DNA of 64,000 bases from Caulobacteraceae bacterium (GTDB taxonomy: Bacteria > Pseudomonadota > Alphaproteobacteria > Caulobacterales > Caulobacteraceae): NCBI GenBank assembly GCA_003164925.1, contig PLRV01000036.1, positions 1-64,000 on the forward strand. The letters run 5' to 3'. The notes below the pieces were generated by a model, which did no database searches, was not told the DNA's origin, and saw nothing but the letters and a program-made list of their open reading frames with translations. The position numbers and the translations under genes were made by a program. Below, one piece after another: positions 16,558-25,227 of the stretch. Numbering within the stretch: the first letter of the stretch is position 1; each line of letters begins with the position of its first letter.

Positions 16558-17430
16558 GTGAAGGGCATTCTGCTGGCGGGCGGTAGCGGTACGCGTCTTC
16601 ATCCCCTGACCGGCGCGCTGTCGAAGCAGATGCTGCCCGTGTACGACAAGCCCATGCTGTACTACCCGCTGTCCGCCCTGATGCTGGCGGGCCTGCGGGA
16701 TATTCTGATCATCTCAACCCCGGCGCACACGCCGATCCTGGAGTCGATGCTCGGCGACGGGGGCCAGTGGGGCCTGCGCCTGAGCTACGCCGTGCAGCCC
16801 AAGCCCGAGGGCATCGCCCAGGCCTTTCTGATCGCGGCGGAGTTCCTGGACGGCGAGGGCAGTTGCCTAGTGCTGGGCGACAACATCTTCTATGGCCACG
16901 GCCTGGAGGATCTGCTGCGCCGCGCCGCGGGCCGCCAAAGCGGAGCGACGGTGTTCGGCTATCAGGTCGCCGATCCCGAACGCTATGGCGTGATCGAGAT
17001 GGATCGCGAGGGCCGCGCTTTGTCGCTTGAGGAGAAGCCGACGTCGCCCCGGTCGAACATCGCCGTGACCGGGCTCTATTTCTACGACTCACAGGTGGTT
17101 GACATCGCGCGAAACCTGAAGCCATCGGCGCGGGGCGAGTTGGAGATCACCGACGTAAATCGCCGTTACATGGACCAGGGCGCGTTGATCGTGGAGAAGA
17201 TGGGACGCGGCTACGCCTGGCTCGACACCGGCACGCCGGATTCCCTGCTGCAGGCCGCGCAGTTCGTGCAAACGATCGAGCATCGGCAAGGACTGAAGAT
17301 CGCCTGTCCCGAGGAGATCGGCTATCGCAATGGCTGGATCAGCGCGCGCGATCTCGCCGCGCAGGTCGAGCGGACTCCGAACTCGGAATATTGCCGATAC
17401 CTGACACGCCTGCTGAGCGAAACGATCTGA
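16558..17430 (+). CDS. rmlA: Glucose-1-phosphate thymidylyltransferase RmlA
   Basis: RmlA makes dTDP-glucose from dTTP and glucose-1-phosphate, the first step of dTDP-L-rhamnose and related deoxysugar synthesis. The 290-residue protein opens [20 protein letters not shown], the nucleotidyltransferase signature with the pyrophosphorylase Gly-rich loop, then [29 protein letters not shown] and [10 protein letters not shown]. Length and motifs fit the full family. The start is GTG 16558. An apparent rmlB relic and a convergent rmlC follow immediately, so this was once a fuller rml group; rmlB and rmlD must be supplied elsewhere if dTDP-rhamnose is made. Confidence 0.95.
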   Translation: MKGILLAGGSGTRLHPLTGALSKQMLPVYDKPMLYYPLSALMLAGLRDILIISTPAHTPILESMLGDGGQWGLRLSYAVQPKPEGIAQAFLIAAEFLDGEGSCLVLGDNIFYGHGLEDLLRRAAGRQSGATVFGYQVADPERYGVIEMDREGRALSLEEKPTSPRSNIAVTGLYFYDSQVVDIARNLKPSARGELEITDVNRRYMDQGALIVEKMGRGYAWLDTGTPDSLLQAAQFVQTIEHRQGLKIACPEEIGYRNGWISARDLAAQVERTPNSEYCRYLTRLLSETI

Positions 17431-17438
17431 TCGGGCGT

Positions 17439-17525
17439 CATGGACTTGACCACAGAAGGGCCGCCGCCGAGAGCGTCGGCCGGACGAAGACCGTGCTCGT
17501 TGCCGGCGGGGGCCGGCTTTATCGG
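17439..17525 (+). pseudogene. Apparent 5' relic of rmlB / NAD-sugar epimerase
   Basis: Just after rmlA, one frame reads TVLVAGG and the neighbouring frame continues AGFIG, so the two combine to VLVAGGAGFIG, the Rossmann fingerprint at the N terminus of RmlB-type dehydratases. One extra G in the run near 17505-17509 breaks the frame, and a stop follows right after FIG. The position between rmlA and rmlC is where rmlB often sits. Only about 30 nt carry recognisable similarity, so this is suggestive rather than proven. Confidence 0.5.
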
Positions 17526-18083
17526 CTAAAGGCTGAAAATCTTTGGCAGGTGCTTGAGCGGCGGGGCCTTGGCGTCCTTGTCCGAGACCAGCGGCTCGGC
17601 GCCGTTCAGCGGCCATTGGATGCCCAGATCCGGATCGGTAGGGGAAACCCCGCCGTCATGCGCGCGCGAATAGTAGGCTGTGACCTTGTAGAGGAACTCG
17701 ACATCGTCGGTCAGGGTGCAGAAGCCGTGCAGGAAGCCCGGCGGAATCCACAACTGACGCCAATTGTCCTCGCTCAGCTCCGTGGTGATGTGGCGGCCGA
17801 AGGTGGGCGATCCGTGGCGGATATCCACGGCCACATCGAACACCGCGCCGCGCGTGACCCGCACTAGCTTACCCTGGGCGAAAGGCGGCGCCTGGTAGTG
17901 CAGGCCGCGGATCACCCCGCGCCGGGTCGAGCGGGAGTGATTGTCCTGGACGAAGACGATAGGGCCGACGGCCGCGTCGAACGTGTCCTGACGGAAGGTC
18001 TCCGAGAAAAAGCCGCGGGCGTCGCCATGGCGGGCCGGCGTGAACAACAGCGGACCTTGGATATCGAAGGTGTCGACCTGCAT
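17526..18083 (-). CDS. rmlC: dTDP-4-dehydrorhamnose 3,5-epimerase RmlC
   Basis: A cupin-fold epimerase acting on dTDP-4-keto-6-deoxyglucose in the dTDP-L-rhamnose pathway. Key stretches are TPARHGDARGFFSETFR, FVQDNHSRSTRRGVIRGLHYQ (with the catalytic His in LHYQ), FDVAVDIRHGSPTFG, WIPPGFLHGFCTL and TAYYSRAHDGG. ATG 18083 gives a 185-residue protein matching the family length; longer upstream frames are unconserved. It is transcribed convergently to rmlA and lies 13 nt downstream of the PseB-type gene on the same strand, so those two are probably co-transcribed. Confidence 0.95.
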   Translation of the reverse strand: MQVDTFDIQGPLLFTPARHGDARGFFSETFRQDTFDAAVGPIVFVQDNHSRSTRRGVIRGLHYQAPPFAQGKLVRVTRGAVFDVAVDIRHGSPTFGRHITTELSEDNWRQLWIPPGFLHGFCTLTDDVEFLYKVTAYYSRAHDGGVSPTDPDLGIQWPLNGAEPLVSDKDAKAPPLKHLPKIFSL

Positions 18084-18096
18084 CGGGGCTCCCGCC

Positions 18097-19158
18097 TCAA
18101 CCCTTGAGGGCTGAGGCCAGTAGCAGTTGCAAGCCGCGCGCGTCCAGGCCTTCGGGGTTGCGGTCCGAGGCGTAGGAGAAGCCCTCCGGCGCCGCCCGGC
18201 CGCCGTGATCCAGATAGTGGCGCCGCCGCGCCACATAGGCATCGGGCAGGATCACATAGCGATCGTCCAGTTCCACGGTGGAGCGGGCGTCGTCCTCGGG
18301 CACCATAATCTCATGCAGCTTCTCGCCCGGACGGATGCCCACCACCTTATGCGGCAGATGCGGCGCGATGGCGGTGGCCAGCTCGGTGGTCTTCATCGAC
18401 GGAATCTTCGGGACGAAGATCTCGCAGCCCTGCATCAGCTCCAGGCTGGACAGGACGAAGTTCACCCCCTGCTCCAGGGTGATCCAGAAGCGCGTCATGC
18501 GCTCGTCCGTGATGGGCAGGGACGTCGCGCCTTCGGCCGCCAGCTTCTGGAAGTAGGGCGCCACCGATCCGCGCGATCCCACCACATTGCCGTAGCGCAC
18601 CACGCAAAACCGCGTGCCCGCGTCCCCGGCCATGGCCTCGGCCGCGCAGAAGATCTTGTCCGAAGCCAGCTTGGAGGCGCCGTAGAGGTTGATCGGATTG
18701 GCCGCCTTGTCGGTGGACAGGGCCACGACCTTCTTCACCCGTTGGGCGATGGCCGCATTGACCACGTTCTCGGCGCCCATGACGTTGGTTTTGATGCACT
18801 CGAAGGGATTGTACTCGGCGACGGTCACATGCTTGAGCGCCGCGGCGTGGATCACATAGTCCACCCCCCGCATGGCCGTCTCCAGTCGCGCTTGGTCGCG
18901 CACATCGCCTATGAAGTAGCGCATGAACGGGTAGTGTTCTGTCCCGAACACCTGGGCCATCTCGTATTGCTTGAGCTCGTCGCGGCTGTAGATGATCAGC
19001 TTCTTGGGCGTGAACTGGCGGCAGACCATCTCGACCATGGCCCGGCCGAACGAGCCGGTGCCCCCCGTGATCAACACGGTCTTGCCATCGAGATTCGCCA
19101 TCGGCGAGCGGAAGTCGCGCATGGGAATGGCGGCGGGCAGCGGCAGAGCGGCCGACAT
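18097..19158 (-). CDS. pseB: UDP-GlcNAc 4,6-dehydratase, PseB/FlaA1-type
   Basis: A 353-residue short-chain dehydrogenase-like enzyme. It has the Rossmann motif TVLITGGTGSFG, then FIGDVRD, HAAALKHVTVAEYNPFE and ALSTDKAANPINLYGASK (the Thr/Asp/Lys and Tyr catalytic region of extended SDRs). The family converts UDP-GlcNAc to UDP-4-keto-6-deoxy sugars and initiates pseudaminic acid or bacillosamine-like paths. ATG 19158 is taken as start, but ATGs at residues 13 and 20 are possible, and the enzyme fold starts at about residue 21. No pseC, pseH, pseG or pseI is adjacent. The divergent DegT aminotransferase at 19423 could act on its product. The exact sugar product is inferred. Confidence 0.85.
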   Translation of the reverse strand: MSAALPLPAAIPMRDFRSPMANLDGKTVLITGGTGSFGRAMVEMVCRQFTPKKLIIYSRDELKQYEMAQVFGTEHYPFMRYFIGDVRDQARLETAMRGVDYVIHAAALKHVTVAEYNPFECIKTNVMGAENVVNAAIAQRVKKVVALSTDKAANPINLYGASKLASDKIFCAAEAMAGDAGTRFCVVRYGNVVGSRGSVAPYFQKLAAEGATSLPITDERMTRFWITLEQGVNFVLSSLELMQGCEIFVPKIPSMKTTELATAIAPHLPHKVVGIRPGEKLHEIMVPEDDARSTVELDDRYVILPDAYVARRRHYLDHGGRAAPEGFSYASDRNPEGLDARGLQLLLASALKG

Positions 19159-19174
19159 GGCGATCCTCGAATCC

Positions 19175-19280
19175 CAGAGCCTGATGGCTTCATCTTGAAG
19201 CCTGAATCAGGCCCTGAATATTGGCTTCCAGAGCACGATTCAGCGTTCAGGCGATTCGCCTAAAGCCATCGTGCTCTAGA
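19175..19280 (-). repeat. Family A intergenic palindromic repeat, copy 1
   Basis: A roughly 105-bp element in inverted orientation relative to the copy at 49777. It contains a 10-bp inverted repeat (AGAGCACGAT at 19230-19239 and ATCGTGCTCT at 19268-19277) around an inner AGGCGA-T-TCGCCT hairpin, plus several GANTC sites. It lies in the divergent region between pseB and the aminotransferase gene. The 19281-19422 remainder holds a TTAA-N7-CTAA sequence and no gene. Confidence 0.7.
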
Positions 19281-19301
19281 CCCATGGTCGCGAGAACATG
19301 G

Positions 19302-19316
19302 TTAACCACGCCCTAA
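19302..19316 (+). promoter_or_regulatory. Possible CtrA-like site (TTAA-N7-CTAA)
   Basis: TTAACCACGCCCTAA lies about 107 bp upstream of the aminotransferase start. The CtrA consensus of Caulobacterales is TTAA-N7-TTAA, so one base of the second half is off. A single near-match is weak evidence on its own. Confidence 0.25.
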
Positions 19317-19422
19317 GGTTCTGCGGTTTGGGTTTTGTTAAAAATCGGGAGGCGTCGGCCCAGGCTGTGCTAATCGGGGCCGCCGCCTTGGCCCGTACGG
19401 CGCGCATGCGAGGACCCAACCC

Positions 19423-20538
19423 ATGGATTTCATCGATCTCAAGGCTCAGCAACGCCGGATCCGCAAGGAATTGGATGCCGCCATCGGTCGGGTGCTGGAT
19501 CATGGAGCCTATGTCATGGGCCCCGAAGTGCGCGCCTTCGAGGCTGCGCTGGCCCATTTCGGCCAGGCCAAGCTGGCCTTATCGTGCGCCAACGGCACCG
19601 ACGCGGTGGTGTTGCCGCTGATGGCCTGGGGCGTGGGGCCGGGCGACGCGGTGTTTTGCCCCAGCTTCACCTTTGCCGCCACTGCCGAGGTGGTGCCCTG
19701 GACCGGCGCGACGCCGGTATTCGTCGACATCCTGCCGGACACCTACAACCTCGATCCGGCGCATCTCGAGCTTGCTATCGAGGAAACGCTCAAGGCCGGC
19801 AAGCTCAAGCCCAAGGCCGTGATCGCCGTGGACCTGTTCGGCCAACCCGCCGACTATCCCAAGATCGCGCAGATCTGCCGCAAACACGGGCTGAAGCTTT
19901 TGGCCGACAGCGCCCAGGGCTTCGGCTGCACGCTGGGCGGTCAACACCCGCTGCATTGGGCCGACGCCACGGCCACCAGCTTCTTTCCGGCCAAGCCGCT
20001 CGGCTGCTACGGCGACGGCGGGGCTGTGCTGGTCAATGACCAGGGCCTGTGGGACGTGATGGATTCCCTGCGCATCCACGGCAAGGGGACCGACAAGTAC
20101 GACAATGTGCGCATCGGCATGAACAGCCGGCTCGACACCCTGCAGGCGGCGGTGCTGCTGGAAAAGCTGAAGCTGTTCGCCGAGGAGATCGTGCTGAGAA
20201 ACCAGGTCGCCGACCGCTATGCGCGCGGCCTGACGGGCCTGGCGGTATGGCCCAAGGTGATCGAAGGCGGCGTTTCCACCTGGGCCCAGTACACCATCGA
20301 GCACCCCGACCGCGACGGTTTGGCGGCGCACCTCAAGGCGCAAGGCATCCCCACGGCCGCCTACTATCCGCGCCCGACGCACATGCAGTCGGCCTATGTG
20401 GATTTCCCCGTGGCGGGCGGTCATCTGCCGGTGACCGAGGCTAAGGCCAAGCTCGTGCTGTCGCTGCCCATGCACCCCTATTTGAGCCACGTCGACCAGG
20501 ACCTGATCGTCGAAGCGATCCGGGGGTATGGCGGGTAG
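19423..20538 (+). CDS. DegT/DnrJ/EryC1/StrS-family sugar aminotransferase
   Basis: A 371-residue PLP-dependent aminotransferase that aminates keto-sugars on nucleotide carriers. It has the N-terminal FIDLKAQQRRI common to WlbE/WbpE-like members, SCANGTDAV, PSFTFAATAEVV, LADSAQGFG with the PLP-contacting Asp, and TSFFPAKPLGCYGDGG with the Schiff-base Lys, then GMNSRLDTLQAAVL. It probably supplies an amino sugar for the surrounding polysaccharide island, possibly using the product of the divergent PseB-type dehydratase. The precise substrate (for example a 3-keto uronate or a 4-keto sugar) cannot be assigned from sequence. Confidence 0.92.
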   Translation: MDFIDLKAQQRRIRKELDAAIGRVLDHGAYVMGPEVRAFEAALAHFGQAKLALSCANGTDAVVLPLMAWGVGPGDAVFCPSFTFAATAEVVPWTGATPVFVDILPDTYNLDPAHLELAIEETLKAGKLKPKAVIAVDLFGQPADYPKIAQICRKHGLKLLADSAQGFGCTLGGQHPLHWADATATSFFPAKPLGCYGDGGAVLVNDQGLWDVMDSLRIHGKGTDKYDNVRIGMNSRLDTLQAAVLLEKLKLFAEEIVLRNQVADRYARGLTGLAVWPKVIEGGVSTWAQYTIEHPDRDGLAAHLKAQGIPTAAYYPRPTHMQSAYVDFPVAGGHLPVTEAKAKLVLSLPMHPYLSHVDQDLIVEAIRGYGG

Positions 20539-20582
20539 CCTCTATCCGCACATCCTGACGCGCGCCGCCCCCAAGAAAGATA

Positions 20583-20646
20583 TGAACCACGAAGATCACC
20601 AAGGACACGAAGGAAACACCGAGCTCTTGGTGCTCTTCGTGGTTCA
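20583..20646. terminator. Perfect 12-bp hairpin, terminator-like, part of a dispersed repeat
   Basis: TGAACCACGAAG (20583-20594) pairs perfectly with CTTCGTGGTTCA (20635-20646), with an inner CACCAAGG/TTGGTG stem, and ATTTT follows. It lies just after the aminotransferase gene and can serve as its terminator. AACCACGAAG-type palindromes are dispersed in many bacterial genomes, so it may also be a repeat copy. Confidence 0.6.
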
Positions 20647-20687
20647 ATTTTCTGGCCGCAGAATCCTATGATCTGGGTCTCAGCCCT

Positions 20688-20912
20688 CTAGTGGCCTGGC
20701 GGCGGGACCCGTTCCACGTGCGGGCCTCCGCAGCGCGCGAACTCCTTTGTGTACGTATCGCGGCAGTACTTCAGCACCATGGGCTGGACGCATTTTATGG
20801 GCTGTCCCAGCCTGTCGCGGCAGGGCGCGGCTGCGGAGGATGGACTTGAGACGTCGGCGGCGCCGACGAACGCCAGGATGGTCGCGAAAACGAGGGTCAG
20901 GCGCGTGTTCAT
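20688..20912 (-). CDS. Small secreted Cys-containing protein of unknown function
   Basis: ATG 20912 gives 74 residues: MNTRLTLVFATILAFVGAAD looks like a signal peptide, with SSAAA as a possible cleavage region. A short mature part follows (CRDRLGQPIKCVQPMVLKY, then CRDTYTKEFARCGGPHVERV) with four cysteines that could form two periplasmic disulfides. A longer frame to 21092 adds low-complexity basic sequence and is not preferred. I do not recognise a family. It stands alone, convergent with the aminotransferase gene. Confidence 0.5.
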   Translation of the reverse strand: MNTRLTLVFATILAFVGAADVSSPSSAAAPCRDRLGQPIKCVQPMVLKYCRDTYTKEFARCGGPHVERVPPPGH

Positions 20913-21207
20913 GCGGCTGATGTTGACGGGAGTCTGGCGGCGAGACAATCGCGGCCTGGACGTGCCCTTAAGTCCATGGCGAGCAGTTTTGCTCTGGCGC
21001 TCCGACAGCTCAAGGCTCGCCTTCGGCGACCGCGCAGCGGCGGCTCCGCAGGAGCCGGCCTTGACCTGCCGGACTGCCAGAGCTTGGATCATCCATGGAA
21101 TTCAGGGCGGGGTGGCTTTCGGGGAAAGCTAAATGAGCGCGGACTCCGATAGGTGTCCGATGAATGATCCGTAGCGGGCCGCGTCCGCGACTATGTAGGT
21201 TTGAGCG

Positions 21208-21699
21208 ATGAACTCAACCAAACCGCAAATAATGATCCGCGAGTACAGGGCGGACGATGCGCCAGCCATGGCGCAGCTCTTTTATGATTCTACGCATAGC
21301 CTCGGCCCTCGTCGTTACACGCCGGAGCAGGTGTCGGCCTGGGCTCCGGCTCCGGCCGATCCGGGCGACGTACACACACGCGCCAGCGACGGGCGAACAA
21401 CGTTTGTGGCCATCGACGCCGCCGAGGAGGTTGTGGCTTATGGAGACCTGGAGGTCGACGGGCACATCGACCACCTCTACTGCCGGCCCGATGCGGCGGG
21501 CGCGGGCGTGGCGTCGGTCCTCCTCGATGAGCTGATTTCGCGGGCTAGGTTGGCGGGGGTTCCTAAGCTTTATGTCGAGGCCAGCGAATTGGCCCGGTCC
21601 CTCTTCGAGCGGAAAGGGTTCACGCTGCTTCGCCGATGCAACTTTGAAGTCCGCGGCGTCCCCATCCACAACTACGCGATGCAGCGTTTCTTAAATTAA
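21208..21699 (+). CDS. GNAT-family N-acetyltransferase
   Basis: A 163-residue GNAT protein. It starts IMIREYRADDAPAMAQLFYD, typical of the first strand and helix. The acetyl-CoA loop is in the YCRPDAAGAGVASVLLDELI segment (RxxGxG-like), and LYVEASELARSLFERKGFTLL is the C-terminal region. The family transfers acetyl from acetyl-CoA to amines of small molecules or proteins; the target is unknown. It is flanked by gaps of over 100 bp on both sides and appears monocistronic. Confidence 0.88.
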   Translation: MNSTKPQIMIREYRADDAPAMAQLFYDSTHSLGPRRYTPEQVSAWAPAPADPGDVHTRASDGRTTFVAIDAAEEVVAYGDLEVDGHIDHLYCRPDAAGAGVASVLLDELISRARLAGVPKLYVEASELARSLFERKGFTLLRRCNFEVRGVPIHNYAMQRFLN

Positions 21700-21824
21700 C
21701 GGGGGTATCGCCTTTTTCACCCAATCCCACATTCCCCTCCCGCGCACCCTGCCTAGGGTTTCCCCTAAACTTCGCCTATATAGTCTCACTCTGAGCATAA
21801 GTCAGGCGCGGCCAGGACAGCCGG

Positions 21825-23873
21825 ATGGAACCGTTCTTTTCGCTCTATAGCCACGGCATGTTGCGCGTGGGCGCTGCGCCGATCCGCATCAGCCTGGCTG
21901 ATCCGGCGGCCAACGCCCGGCAGGTAATCGCCACCCTCGCCGAGGCCGACACGGCGGGCGTGGGTCTGGCGGTGTTTCCCGAGCTGTGCCTGTCGGGCTA
22001 CGCCATCGACGACCTGTTGCAGCAGACCGTGGTGCTGGACGGCGTGCTGGAGGCCGTCGAGCAGGTGCGGGCGGCCAGCGCGGACCTGGGTCTTGTCTGC
22101 GTGGTCGGCGCGCCGCTGCGTCATGGCCAGAAGCTGTACAACTGCGCCGTGGTGATCGCTGGCGGCCAGGTGCTGGGGGTGGTTCCCAAGTCCTATCTGC
22201 CGTCCTATCGCGAATTCTATGAGCGGCGCCATTTCACGCCGGGGCTGGGTGTGGAAGGCCAGAGCATCGCCCTGAAAAGCGGCTCCGCGCCCTTCGGAAC
22301 GGACCTGATCTTCGCCGCCGCCGACTATCCCGACTTCGTGCTGGGCGTGGAGATCTGCGAGGACCTGTGGGCGCCCGAGCCGCCGTCGGGCCGCCTGGCC
22401 ATGGCCGGGGCCACGGTGATCGCCAACCTGTCGGCCTCCAACATCATCATCGGCAAGGCCGAGGTGCGGCGGACCCTGTGCCGGGCCCAGTCGATGCGCG
22501 GGATCGGCGCCTATGTCTACGCCGCCTCCGGCTGGGGCGAGTCGACCACCGACCTGGCGTGGGACGGCCATGCCCTGGTCTATGAGAACGGCGCCCTGCT
22601 GGCCGAGTCCGAGCGTTTCGCCCGTGAGCCCAAGCTGCTCACCGCCGACGTGGACCTGGAGCGATTGGTCGCCGAGCGCCTGCGGGTGCAGACCTTCCAC
22701 GAAGGCGCCGAGCGTTCGGGCGCGGGGCGGGTGCGGCGTGTGGAGTTCGCCTTCAAGCCTGCCGATCGCCGCGTGGCCTTGGAGCGCGCCGTCGAGCGCT
22801 TCCCCTTCGTCCCGTCAGACCCGGCGCGTCTGTATGACGACTGCTACGAGGCCTATAACATCCAGGTGCAGGGCCTGGTGCGGCGCCTGGACGCCACAAG
22901 CGGGGGTCGTGGCGGCGGCAAGGTCGTGATCGGGGTGTCGGGCGGGCTGGATTCCACCCAGGCGCTGATCGTGGCGGCCCGCGCCTTCGATCTTCTGGGC
23001 TGGCCGCGCTCGCATATCCATGCCGTGACCCTGCCCGGCTTCGCCACCGGGGAGGCGAGCAAGGGCTACGCCTGGGCCCTGATGCGGGCGCTCGGCGTCT
23101 CGGCCCAGGAAATCGATATCCGCCCCGCGGCGATGCAGATGTTCAAGGACATCGGCCATCCGTTCGGCGAAGGCGAGGCGGTCTACGACCTGACCTTCGA
23201 GAATGTGCAGGCGGGATTGCGCACAGACTATCTGTTCCGCCTGGCCGGGCAGATCGGCGGCTTCGTCGTGGGCACGGGTGATTTGTCGGAGCTGGCGCTC
23301 GGCTGGTGCACCTATGGCGTGGGCGACCACATGAGCCACTACAACGTCAATGCGTCGGTTCCCAAGACCCTGATCCAGCATCTGATCCGCTGGGTGGCGG
23401 CCGAGGGCTTGCTGGGCGACGCGGCCGGGCCGATCCTGCTCGACATCGCCGGCGCGCAGATCAGCCCCGAACTGATTCCCGCTGACGCCCAGGGCCAGAC
23501 CCAGTCCACCGAGGCCGTGGTCGGCCCCTATGCCCTGCAGGATTTCACGCTCTACTATGTGCTGCGTTATGGGCTGAAGCCGGCCAAGATCGCCTTTCTG
23601 GCCCAGCACGCCTGGGCCGACGCGGGGAGGGGCGCTTGGCCGCCGAACTTCCCATTGGGCGCGCGCGAGGCCTATGATCTGGCGACGATCAAATCCTGGA
23701 TGAAGGTGTTCCTGTTCCGCTTCTTCACCATCAGCCAATACAAACGCTCGGCGGTTCCCAACGGGCCGAAGATCTCGTCGGGCGGCTCGCTGTCGCCGCG
23801 CGGCGACTGGCGTGCGCCCTCGGACGGAGCGGCGGCGGCGTGGATCGCGGCGCTCGATGAAATCCCGGACTGA
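21825..23873 (+). CDS. nadE: Glutamine-dependent NAD+ synthetase
   Basis: Converts nicotinate adenine dinucleotide to NAD+ using ATP and ammonia released from glutamine. The 682-residue protein has an N-terminal carbon-nitrogen hydrolase (amidase) domain with the Glu-Lys-Cys triad at E53 (FPELCLSGY), K122 (VVPKSYLPS) and C178 (GVEICEDLW). The synthetase domain has the PP-loop [14 protein letters not shown]. Its length matches the long, mycobacterial-like NadE class. ATG 21825 follows a 125-bp spacer that probably holds the promoter. The downstream hydrolase gene overlaps its end by 14 nt. Confidence 0.96.
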   Translation: MEPFFSLYSHGMLRVGAAPIRISLADPAANARQVIATLAEADTAGVGLAVFPELCLSGYAIDDLLQQTVVLDGVLEAVEQVRAASADLGLVCVVGAPLRHGQKLYNCAVVIAGGQVLGVVPKSYLPSYREFYERRHFTPGLGVEGQSIALKSGSAPFGTDLIFAAADYPDFVLGVEICEDLWAPEPPSGRLAMAGATVIANLSASNIIIGKAEVRRTLCRAQSMRGIGAYVYAASGWGESTTDLAWDGHALVYENGALLAESERFAREPKLLTADVDLERLVAERLRVQTFHEGAERSGAGRVRRVEFAFKPADRRVALERAVERFPFVPSDPARLYDDCYEAYNIQVQGLVRRLDATSGGRGGGKVVIGVSGGLDSTQALIVAARAFDLLGWPRSHIHAVTLPGFATGEASKGYAWALMRALGVSAQEIDIRPAAMQMFKDIGHPFGEGEAVYDLTFENVQAGLRTDYLFRLAGQIGGFVVGTGDLSELALGWCTYGVGDHMSHYNVNASVPKTLIQHLIRWVAAEGLLGDAAGPILLDIAGAQISPELIPADAQGQTQSTEAVVGPYALQDFTLYYVLRYGLKPAKIAFLAQHAWADAGRGAWPPNFPLGAREAYDLATIKSWMKVFLFRFFTISQYKRSAVPNGPKISSGGSLSPRGDWRAPSDGAAAAWIAALDEIPD

Positions 23874-24858
23874 GACCTCATTCTTCGGGCGATGGCCGGC
23901 GCGCCTGGCCGGCGCCGTGCGCTTGCCCGCTTCGCCCGCCGCCACGGACAAGACCCATGACCGGACCGTGGACGGCTTCTCCGATCGGTTCTGGATCTCC
24001 GCCGAAGGGCTGGACCTGCACGCGCGCGACTATGCGCCGGCGTCCGGCCCCGCCTGCCTGCCCGTGATCTGCCTGCACGGCCTGACGCGCAACGCCCGCG
24101 ATTTCGAGGCCTTGGCGCCGCATCTGGCGGCTCGGGGCCGGCGGGTGCTGGCGTTGGACGTGCGCGGGCGCGGGCGGTCGGCCCGGGACCCTGAGCCCAT
24201 GCGCTATCAGCCGGCGGTCTATGCCGCCGATGTGCTGGCCCTGATGGACGGCGCCGGGATCGCGCGGGCCTGTTTCATCGGCACCAGCATGGGCGGGCTG
24301 ATCACCATGGCGCTGGCGGCTCTGCGGCCCTTGGCCGTAGCGGCGGCGGCGCTGAACGATGTGGGGCCTGAGTTGGCGCCGGAGGGCTTGGCGCGGATCG
24401 CCGGCTATGCCGGCAAGGGACCTGAGGCGCACGATTGGGCCGGGGCGGCCGACTATGCCCGTTTCGTCAATGCGTCGGCCTTTCCCGACTATGGGCCCGA
24501 ACAATGGGGCGCTTTCGCCCGGCGTCTATTCACGTCGAAGGACGGGGTTCCGGTGCTGGACTACGATCCGGCCATCGCCCAGGCGTTCAAGGCCCCCGAA
24601 GGGGGCAAGGCCGCGCCGCCGGTGAACCTGTGGCCCTTGTTCCAGGGCCTGGCCTTCACGCCCCAGGCTCAGGCGCGGCCGCTTTTGACCCTCCGCGGCG
24701 CCCTGTCCGACCTTCTGGCGCCGGGAACGGTGCAGAAAATGAAGCTCATGGCCCCGCACATGGCCTTCGCCGAGGTTCCTCGCGTGGGCCACGCACCCAT
24801 GTTGGACGAGCCAGAAGCGCTGGCGGCGCTGGACGCCTGGTTGGACGCCGCGCCTTAG
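23860..24858 (+). CDS. Alpha/beta-fold hydrolase
   Basis: A hydrolase of about 332 residues. It has CLHGLTRNARDFEALAPHLA (oxyanion-hole HG), VRGRGRSARDP, the nucleophile elbow GTSMGGLIT and the catalytic His in VGHAPMLDEPEAL. The fold resembles esterases and epoxide or dienelactone-type hydrolases; the substrate is unknown. ATG 23860 overlaps the last codons of nadE and is preferred because the coupling is tight; GTG 23968 (before DGFSDRF) would give a shorter protein beginning at the conserved fold. No signal peptide is obvious. Confidence 0.88.
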   Translation, partial: KSRTETSFFGRWPARLAGAVRLPASPAATDKTHDRTVDGFSDRFWISAEGLDLHARDYAPASGPACLPVICLHGLTRNARDFEALAPHLAARGRRVLALDVRGRGRSARDPEPMRYQPAVYAADVLALMDGAGIARACFIGTSMGGLITMALAALRPLAVAAAALNDVGPELAPEGLARIAGYAGKGPEAHDWAGAADYARFVNASAFPDYGPEQWGAFARRLFTSKDGVPVLDYDPAIAQAFKAPEGGKAAPPVNLWPLFQGLAFTPQAQARPLLTLRGALSDLLAPGTVQKMKLMAPHMAFAEVPRVGHAPMLDEPEALAALDAWLDAAP

Positions 24859-25029
24859 GATGATCGCCTCTGCAGGGCGGGGGGCGATTCCTTCGGCGAT
24901 TCCCCGCTCAAGCCCGCCGCCTTGTCACGCCGGCGCCCATCGCTTCCCCGTCCCGCTCATTCATGGGATCGTCACCGGCGGCCGGATAGTCTCTGCTAAA
25001 TCCAGGCTCAGCCGACTCAGGAAACGCTC

Positions 25030-25212
25030 ATGAAGCCGCCCATTAAACGCCTGGCCGATATCAAGCCGTCATCGGCGAAGGGGGCTGACCAAACCGGCGC
25101 CTATGCGCGGCCCACGCCGAAGGTGTCGAGACTGAAGACCGGCAAGGTGCTGACCGATGCCGAGAAGGCTGCGTTCCTGGCGTCGCGGCCGGACTTGATC
25201 TCGAAATCCTAA
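25030..25212 (+). CDS. Small conserved-looking hypothetical protein
   Basis: Sixty codons with a good ribosome-binding site (AGGAAA 8 nt before ATG). The product is basic and polar (MKPPIKRLADIKPSSAKGAD, later VLTDAEKAAFLASRPDLI), without membrane segments or known motifs. Codon usage resembles neighbouring genes. It ends convergently with the MFS gene, and a short inverted repeat covers the junction. Function unknown. Confidence 0.55.
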   Translation: MKPPIKRLADIKPSSAKGADQTGAYARPTPKVSRLKTGKVLTDAEKAAFLASRPDLISKS

Positions 25213-25227
25213 ACATCGGGGTTTAGG
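25208..25227. terminator. Possible bidirectional hairpin between convergent genes
   Basis: CCTAAAC (25208-25214) pairs with GTTTAGG (25221-25227) around a 6-nt loop, covering the stop codon of the small gene and sitting against the 3' end of the MFS gene. There is no T-run, so activity is uncertain. Confidence 0.35.
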
